NCBI RefSeq assembly: GCF_031583145.1
Contig: NZ_CP134050.1
Coordinates: 5,321,501-5,385,500, forward strand
Origin: Brevibacillus brevis
Lineage (GTDB): Bacteria > Bacillota > Bacilli > Brevibacillales > Brevibacillaceae
Reading direction: 5' to 3'
Length of the DNA stretch: 64,000 nt
The translations under genes and the position numbers were made by a program. The notes beneath the pieces are model-generated. The model did no database searches and was not told the DNA's origin. It saw nothing but the letters and a program-made list of their open reading frames with translations. Numbering within the stretch: the stretch's first letter is position 1; each line of letters starts with the position of its first letter. Of this stretch, positions 59,174 through 64,000 are shown one piece after another.

Positions 59174-60096
59174 GACCCCACCCCCTTCGTAATTTCCAGG
59201 AAGATTTCCTCCAGGTTGCCCTGCGCCTCATTGAATGCCGCTACCGGAAAGCCTGCCGCTGTCAGCTCGCTGAGCAGTTTGACCTGCTGCTCGTCGTCGC
59301 CGGCAAAACCGGCCACCACCCAGTTGCCTTCCCGGGTGACACCGGAGACAGCGGGCATTTCCCGCAATCGCGTCATCGCTTCCTCCACCTGATCCAGCAA
59401 TCGGATGCGCAAGACGCGTTTTTCCTGCATTTTCGCGTAAATTTCATCGACCCGGCCAAAGGCCATCAGATTGCCTTCCTCGATCACCCCGATCACGTCG
59501 CACATCTCCGCCAGCTCTGGAAGGATGTGCGAGCTGATGATGATCGTCTTGCCCATGTCGCGCAGCTCTTTCAAAATTTCCCGCAGCTCGATGCGTGCGC
59601 GCGGATCCAGGCCGGATGCCGGTTCGTCCAAAATGAGCACCTCCGGATTGTGCACCAGCGAGCGCGCCAGCCCCAGACGCTGCTTCATCCCGCGCGAGAG
59701 CGAGTCGACGTAGGCGTCCCGCTTGTGGCTCAGATTCACCAGCTCGAGCAGCTGCGGGATGATCTGCTTGCGCTCCGCTGCCGGAATATCGTAGTTGGCT
59801 CCGTAGAAATCGAGGTATTCTTCTGCGGTCAAATTGTCGTACACGCCGAAAAAGTCGGGCATGTATCCGATCAGCTTGCGCACTTCCTTCGGGTGCTTGG
59901 TCACTTCGTAGCCGCCCACGTACGCCTTTCCGCTCGTCGGCGCAAGCAAGGTCGCCAGGATCGACATGGTCGTCGACTTGCCGGCTCCGTTCGGCCCGAC
60001 AAAGCCGAATACCGTCCCTTTGTCAATTTCGAGGGTCAGTCCTTTCAGCGCCTCCATTTTTCCGTATCGCTTCTTCAAGTTTTGGATCTGGATCAC
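59170..60096 (-). CDS. ABC transporter ATP-binding protein
   Basis: A 308-residue ATPase of the ABC-2 exporter. Walker A is FVGPNGAGKSTTM (near residue 35), the signature is SLSRGMKQRLGLARS, Walker B is VLILDEPASGLDP, and the H-loop is IISSHILPEL. The C-terminal 80 residues form an extra domain (MTRLREMPAVSGVTREGNW) seen in ABC-2 exporter ATPases. GTG 60096 overlaps the preceding stop as GTGA. It is co-transcribed with the permease. Confidence 0.93.
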   Translation of the reverse strand: MIQIQNLKKRYGKMEALKGLTLEIDKGTVFGFVGPNGAGKSTTMSILATLLAPTSGKAYVGGYEVTKHPKEVRKLIGYMPDFFGVYDNLTAEEYLDFYGANYDIPAAERKQIIPQLLELVNLSHKRDAYVDSLSRGMKQRLGLARSLVHNPEVLILDEPASGLDPRARIELREILKELRDMGKTIIISSHILPELAEMCDVIGVIEEGNLMAFGRVDEIYAKMQEKRVLRIRLLDQVEEAMTRLREMPAVSGVTREGNWVVAGFAGDDEQQVKLLSELTAAGFPVAAFNEAQGNLEEIFLEITKGVGS

Positions 60097-62471
60097 AGAT
60101 GGGTCACCTTCCCTTCCACGCTGGCGCTCGGAATGCCGATATGGCGTTCGTCTGGGAATGCGTGCGAGAATTTTACCCGCAGAACACCATCCTCAGAGAG
60201 GTAAGCCGCAGCCTTCGTCCCGTCCATGATATTGTTCGCAAATACCTGATCGTACGGGTCGAAGGCCTTCGTCTTCCAGTTGTACACCTGCTTGTCGAAC
60301 GGAGTATTGTCATCGGACCAGGTGTACAGATACAGGCGGGAGATTTGCAGCTTCTTGCCTTCCCGCTCGATCCGGGCGTCAAACGTGATGTCTCCCGCAG
60401 CCAGGAAATAGCCGTCGCCGTTGTCGTCGACCGGCACGCTGCTTCCTGACATCGTCACGTCGAATGTACCCGCCGGATAGTACACATGCCCATCCTTGGA
60501 CGGCTTGACCTCGAGCTCGGATGTGACCAGCGAGAGGCTGTCCATGTGAACGGACTCTCCTTTTACGGTCGCGTCCACGATCGGCTCGTTCGTCCAACCC
60601 GCAATCATCACCTGTTGCATCTGGTAGGAAGCACTGCCTCTGAAACGAAGAGTTTCCACCATGGTTTGCTCGCGCGCATCTTCGTTTCGGACTCCTTGCA
60701 GATGCTGCGGCACGAGCTGGCTGGTCAGCCGCTGGATTTGCCCTCTCCTCATCTGCGTCTGCGCGCTTGGCTGGAAGCTCAGCTTGACCTGCACGGTGCT
60801 GCCCGGCGCCATTTCCCCGACCTCCTGCACCTGGGTGTCAGAGACGACCTTCACGTCGCGGAGCGTGTACTTCGTCTGGTTGGTCACCGTTCCGGTCAGT
60901 GCTCCATCGGCGTAGGACAGATCGGAGACAAACTTGCCTGCATCGGGTACGGGCCGCTCAGTCGCCACCTTGCGCATCGACCAGAACTCCACGTCGCGGA
61001 ATTTGACGTCGGTGTGGTCTGGCTGCAGGGACGCCCATATCAGCGGGACTTCTCCCCACCGGCTCCCGTCGACGATCGGCTGGGACAAGCCTTCCCCGTA
61101 GATGGTCAGCTGGTAATCGCCCCCTGTCGGCACAAACATCGCCGTCACTGCCTTGGCTTTGGCGCCGCCTTCTTTCGTCAGCTCGAGATAGCCTGTCTGA
61201 TGGACCATCACACCGCTCCCTCGCTGCATGGCTCCGAAGGAAAAAATCCCGATCCCGGTCACGACGGACAAGACGGGAACGATGGCCCACATGTAGCTTT
61301 GCTTGCGCTTGTGACGCAGGATGTAAAACAGCACAGGCCCTGCGATCAGGGCGTAAATCCCGAAGAACAAGGCAAACCATCCGACGTTCGGAATTTTCAG
61401 CGAAGGCATACGCTCCGCCGCATCGCTCAACGCCCACACACTGTCCAAGAACTGCTCCCGGGAATCGTCAAGCGAGGATCCGAAAGCGCGGGGCAGGACG
61501 TCCGCCCAAAGCTTGCCGTTTCCGGACCAGCTCGCCAGCGGCTCAGCCGCCAGATCGTAGGCCACGTACAGCACCTTTCCCTCTTCGACCGTGCGCGATG
61601 CGAACAACGGCTGCTTCCCTTCCGTGTACAGCGCTTTCCCCGCCTTGAGCGTGCCGCTGCTGATGGTAAAGGGTGCGGTCAGCTCCACCGGCTTGCTTTT
61701 GTCGAGAATCAGGCTAGGCAAAGATTTCACGGTCGTGACGCCGCCTACTTCCACTGGCGACAGATCAGCCAGTTCTCCCGCAGTTTTGCCGTACTGGGCG
61801 CCCCCCGCCAGAATCAGCATCCCGCCGGAAACGGTCCATTCCCGAATCGCCTGGATTTGCTGCGCGTTCAACGTATCCAACGCAAAATTGTTCAGGACGA
61901 GCAGATCGATCATACGCAATTGCACGCCCGCCGTCGGCACCTGCTCCGGCTTCATCGGCAAGACTCTGACCTCGTTTCTGAAAGCCCCTTTGGGCAGCAC
62001 TCCCAAAAAATTGGCCGTATCCCGGTCTTCCGCCAGCACCCCGACCATCAGGGTGTCCCGGCTGTATCGCCTGCCGCCGACGGGTGCCTTGGCGACAATC
62101 TGGTCAGCTTTCATCAATGCCACATAGGAATCCGAGCGAACTTCGGAGCCAGGCACGGTAATCGTGATTTGCTTGGCCGCCCCTTTCGCGATGGAGACGG
62201 GTTGATAGTAGGCGACGGAGAACGTATTGTTGCCCATGTCTCCTGTCGCCACGATCAGATCCCCTTCCACATCCGCTCCGCTGTTCGTCATGGTCACCTG
62301 TACCGGCACCATCCCCGAATCTTTGTACTCGCCGCCGATTCCCGCCGTGACGCCCAGTTGCACGCCTGCTTCCGCGCGGGCGCTGCCGACCTCTCCGAGA
62401 GGTCCTCCCGTGAACAGCAGCAGGAGGGCACAGACGGCCATCAGCCACATTTTGAACATTACTGGTTTCAT
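60093..62471 (-). CDS. Large exported/membrane protein, first gene of the MoxR/ABC operon
   Basis: A 792-residue protein with a signal peptide (FKMWLMAVCALLLLFTGG, cleavage near ARAEA). The mature region has an immunoglobulin-like N-terminal part (VPVQVTMTNSGADVEGDLIV), a class I amidotransferase-like segment (REWTVSGGMLILAGGAQYGK near residue 235), and two membrane helices near 385-425 (WFALFFGIYALIAGPVLFYIL, MWAIVPVLSVVTGIGIF). A long beta-rich C-terminal domain follows, in which no signature is seen. ATG 62471 is preceded by TAGGAAG; the longer frame lacks a site. It is transcribed with the ABC exporter and, from its layout, may be an extracytoplasmic partner of the exporter (inference). 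Confidence 0.8.
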   Translation of the reverse strand: MKPVMFKMWLMAVCALLLLFTGGPLGEVGSARAEAGVQLGVTAGIGGEYKDSGMVPVQVTMTNSGADVEGDLIVATGDMGNNTFSVAYYQPVSIAKGAAKQITITVPGSEVRSDSYVALMKADQIVAKAPVGGRRYSRDTLMVGVLAEDRDTANFLGVLPKGAFRNEVRVLPMKPEQVPTAGVQLRMIDLLVLNNFALDTLNAQQIQAIREWTVSGGMLILAGGAQYGKTAGELADLSPVEVGGVTTVKSLPSLILDKSKPVELTAPFTISSGTLKAGKALYTEGKQPLFASRTVEEGKVLYVAYDLAAEPLASWSGNGKLWADVLPRAFGSSLDDSREQFLDSVWALSDAAERMPSLKIPNVGWFALFFGIYALIAGPVLFYILRHKRKQSYMWAIVPVLSVVTGIGIFSFGAMQRGSGVMVHQTGYLELTKEGGAKAKAVTAMFVPTGGDYQLTIYGEGLSQPIVDGSRWGEVPLIWASLQPDHTDVKFRDVEFWSMRKVATERPVPDAGKFVSDLSYADGALTGTVTNQTKYTLRDVKVVSDTQVQEVGEMAPGSTVQVKLSFQPSAQTQMRRGQIQRLTSQLVPQHLQGVRNEDAREQTMVETLRFRGSASYQMQQVMIAGWTNEPIVDATVKGESVHMDSLSLVTSELEVKPSKDGHVYYPAGTFDVTMSGSSVPVDDNGDGYFLAAGDITFDARIEREGKKLQISRLYLYTWSDDNTPFDKQVYNWKTKAFDPYDQVFANNIMDGTKAAAYLSEDGVLRVKFSHAFPDERHIGIPSASVEGKVTHL

Positions 62472-62643
62472 TCGCTTCCTACCCCCATGATCCGCTCTTC
62501 TCCCCAAAAATTTGTCAATTTCATACATATATAGACGGTTCGATCGGGAAAAGGCTACATGAAATTTGGAAAATCCTTGTCTGTGGCTTGCGACTCATCT
62601 GTATCGCCCCGGGTATTTACTTTTGCTTCGCGGCATGCTATTG

Positions 62644-62667
62644 TTATTTCGATGATTGTAGAAATAA
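62644..62667 (+). promoter_or_regulatory. Candidate ArsR operator 1
   Basis: TTATTTC (62644-62650) and GAAATAA (62661-62667) form a perfect 7-bp inverted repeat with a 10-bp gap, 30 bp before the arsR-type start. Two related sites lie downstream of the gene. Confidence 0.65.
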
Positions 62668-62697
62668 GGGATGACTACGCCAAAAAGGATGCTTGCG

Positions 62698-62979
62698 ATG
62701 AATGACGGAAACCTGGAAATGAATCAAGCCGTGAAGGTGCACAGAGCTTTGGGCGAGCAGACGCGATACAAAATTATTCGGATCCTGACGAAGGAAAGCA
62801 ATCTGTGTCCGGCTGACCTCGAGAGACGGCTGGAATCGGTCGCCTTGTCGACGCTCTCGCATCATTTAAAGCAGCTGGCGGATAGCGGCCTCCTCGTTTC
62901 CCAAAAAAAGGGGACTTATATTTATTACAGCCTGAATGAGGAAACGATCAAAAAATTTGCCCCCTATCTGCTTGATTAA
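62698..62979 (+). CDS. ArsR/SmtB-family winged-helix repressor
   Basis: A 93-residue regulator. ATG 62698 is chosen because AAAAAGGA lies 8 nt upstream; an ATG at 62671 directly abuts its only possible site. The winged helix spans residues 10-80: VHRALGEQTRYKIIRIL, LCPADLERRLESVALSTLSHHLKQLADSGLL (recognition helix) and the wing KKGTYIYYSLNE. A single Cys (NLCPADL) is present, and the ELCVCDL metal motif of ArsR itself is absent, so metal sensing is doubtful. It is probably a repressor of the MFS gene downstream, supported by three shared inverted repeats. Confidence 0.88.
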   Translation: MNDGNLEMNQAVKVHRALGEQTRYKIIRILTKESNLCPADLERRLESVALSTLSHHLKQLADSGLLVSQKKGTYIYYSLNEETIKKFAPYLLD

Positions 62980-62988
62980 ATTTTTCGC

Positions 62989-63016
62989 TTATATTTCGAT
63001 ATAACTAGAAATATAA
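62989..63016 (+). promoter_or_regulatory. Candidate ArsR operator 2
   Basis: TTATATTTC (62989-62997) and GAAATATAA (63008-63016) form a perfect 9-bp inverted repeat with the same 10-bp gap as site 1. It lies between the regulator and the MFS transporter gene. Confidence 0.65.
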
Positions 63017-63063
63017 AATTCCTTCTTGTCATCCGCATCCTTTTACGCGTACCAGTAACCTTC

Positions 63064-63087
63064 TTATTTCTATGTTTTTAGAAACAT
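63064..63087 (+). promoter_or_regulatory. Candidate ArsR operator 3 (degenerate)
   Basis: TTATTTC (63064-63070) is followed after 10 bp by GAAACAT (63081-63087). The left half is identical to site 1, the right half keeps GAAA. It lies 30 bp before the MFS start. Confidence 0.5.
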
Positions 63088-63116
63088 AAAATTAAATCAA
63101 GAAAGAGGTTGTCGCC

Positions 63117-64000
63117 ATGTCGCAAGTCTGGAAGGTCTATATTCTCGCTCTGGTCAGCTTTCTGGTAGGGACGTCCGAGTACATCATCTCGGGAATCCTG
63201 GACAAGATTGCAGACAGTCTCGCTATTTCCGTGGTCGCAGCCGGGCAGCTGATCACCGTCTTCTCCCTCGTGTACGGTCTCGGCACTCCCCTGTTGATCG
63301 CGTTGACGGTTCGCTGGGAACGCCGCAAGCTGCTTTTGTCAGCGCTTGGGCTGTTTGTCCTCGCAAACGGCCTCGCCTTCGCCCTACCCGGATACGGGCT
63401 GTTCCTCGGGGCTCGCGTATTGATGGCGCTCGGCGCGGGAGTCGTTGTCGTCACCGCACTGACCATTGCGGCCAAAATCGCTCCGCAAGGGAAGCAGGCC
63501 AGCGCGATTGCGACTGTCGTGATGGGCTTTACCGCATCGCTGATCGTCGGCGTTCCTTTGGGACGAATGATCGCCGCTGCCTATGACTGGAAAGCCGTCT
63601 TTGGCGGGATCGGTGCACTCGGCTTGCTGGCCATGCTGATTCTTTTCCTTTCCATTCCAAAAACGAAGGGAGATGCCCCTATTCCGCTGCGTCAACAGCT
63701 GTCGCTGCTCAGGCAACCCCGCATTGCCTTCTCTCTTCTCGTCACCTTCATGTGGCTGGGCGGTTATTCACTCGCTTACACCTATATCACCCCGTACCTG
63801 CTGTCTGTCGCAGGCATGAGCGAGGGCATGTTAAATTCGGCCTTGCTGGCATTTGGTATCGCGAGCTTGATCGGTTCCAAGCTGGGCGGCTACAGTGCGG
63901 ATCGCTGGGGCGTGTATCGCACGCTGACGTCCGGAATGGCCCTGCATATCGCCACACTGTTTTTGCTGACCTTGGCCGCTCACTCCACCGTCCTTGTCTT
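63117..64000 (+). CDS. MFS transporter, N-terminal part (runs off the right edge)
   Basis: ATG 63117 follows AAAGAGGTTG and the frame is open for 294 codons to the window edge. The first helix has LVGTSEYIISGIL, typical of the DHA1/AraJ-type drug and sugar efflux group, and the loop 2-3 region reads ALTVRWERRKLLLSALG. At least eight helices are present, with the motif-C-like stretch GVPLGRMIAAAYDWKAVFGG. It is expected to be an exporter for a small hydrophobic compound. Transcription is probably controlled by the ArsR-type repressor upstream, whose candidate sites flank the intergenic region. Confidence 0.88.
   Translation, partial: MSQVWKVYILALVSFLVGTSEYIISGILDKIADSLAISVVAAGQLITVFSLVYGLGTPLLIALTVRWERRKLLLSALGLFVLANGLAFALPGYGLFLGARVLMALGAGVVVVTALTIAAKIAPQGKQASAIATVVMGFTASLIVGVPLGRMIAAAYDWKAVFGGIGALGLLAMLILFLSIPKTKGDAPIPLRQQLSLLRQPRIAFSLLVTFMWLGGYSLAYTYITPYLLSVAGMSEGMLNSALLAFGIASLIGSKLGGYSADRWGVYRTLTSGMALHIATLFLLTLAAHSTVLV

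Overview
The window is a GC-rich, mostly minus-strand chromosomal segment of a Gram-positive spore-former of the order Bacillales, most likely Brevibacillus or a close relative. The pointers are AddAB rather than RecBCD, a caa3-type cytochrome oxidase locus (ctaA, B, C, D, E, F, G and a ctaM/DUF420 gene), PaaX-controlled phenylacetate genes, an SLH surface protein, and strong GGAGG ribosome sites with frequent GTG starts. Genus assignment is inference. No rRNA, tRNA, CRISPR array or intact insertion sequence was seen.

Layout. 1-420: start of an amino-acid permease that runs off the left edge. About 680-4125: an AT-rich island with a HIT-protein remnant, an SLH-domain protein, a MerR regulator overlapping an NmrA-like oxidoreductase, and two copies plus a fragment of a small hairpin repeat. 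A 20-bp inverted repeat lies at its two ends. 4228-16541: sbcD-sbcC-addB-addA, a double-strand-break end-processing operon in which addB carries an apparent 1-bp deletion. 16689-18297: an exported protein of unknown function and a metallo-beta-lactamase-fold hydrolase. 18410-21898: heme A/heme O synthases and oxidase assembly factors (ctaA, ctaB, ctaM, ctaG). 22037-23371: a histidine-phosphatase-like protein divergent from a TetR regulator.

23428-38511 is a phenylacetate catabolic island: paaABCD plus an aldehyde dehydrogenase, paaX, and a 12-gene operon (EthD-like protein, paaI, a second hotdog thioesterase, an enoyl-CoA hydratase, paaK, paaF, paaG, paaH, a degenerate 3-hydroxyacyl-CoA dehydrogenase, two thiolases, an FlK-like thioesterase). 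PaaK would make phenylacetyl-CoA, PaaABCD epoxidise the ring, PaaG isomerise it, a hydratase plus the aldehyde dehydrogenase open and oxidise it, and PaaF, PaaH and the thiolases finish beta-oxidation. Inverted TRTRACGT half-sites precede all three transcription units and are candidate PaaX operators. The island sits between ctaCDEF (38789-42656) and ctaG-ctaM-ctaB-ctaA, as if inserted into one ancestral cta locus.

42988-49872 holds assorted genes: an SDR oxidoreductase, an EmrE-like exporter, a DUF2512 protein, a SurA-N-like lipid-anchored or membrane-anchored chaperone candidate, a coiled-coil tail-anchored protein, a methyltransferase and a membrane-fused multicopper oxidase. 49953-62471 is one tight eight-gene operon combining a large exported protein, an ABC-2 type exporter, a coiled-coil/Gly-Ser-rich membrane protein, a MoxR AAA+ ATPase, a DUF58 protein and two large VWA/BatA-type membrane proteins. 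It is the least understood and most system-like part of the window. 62698-64000: an ArsR-type repressor and the start of an MFS exporter, with three matching candidate operator sites.
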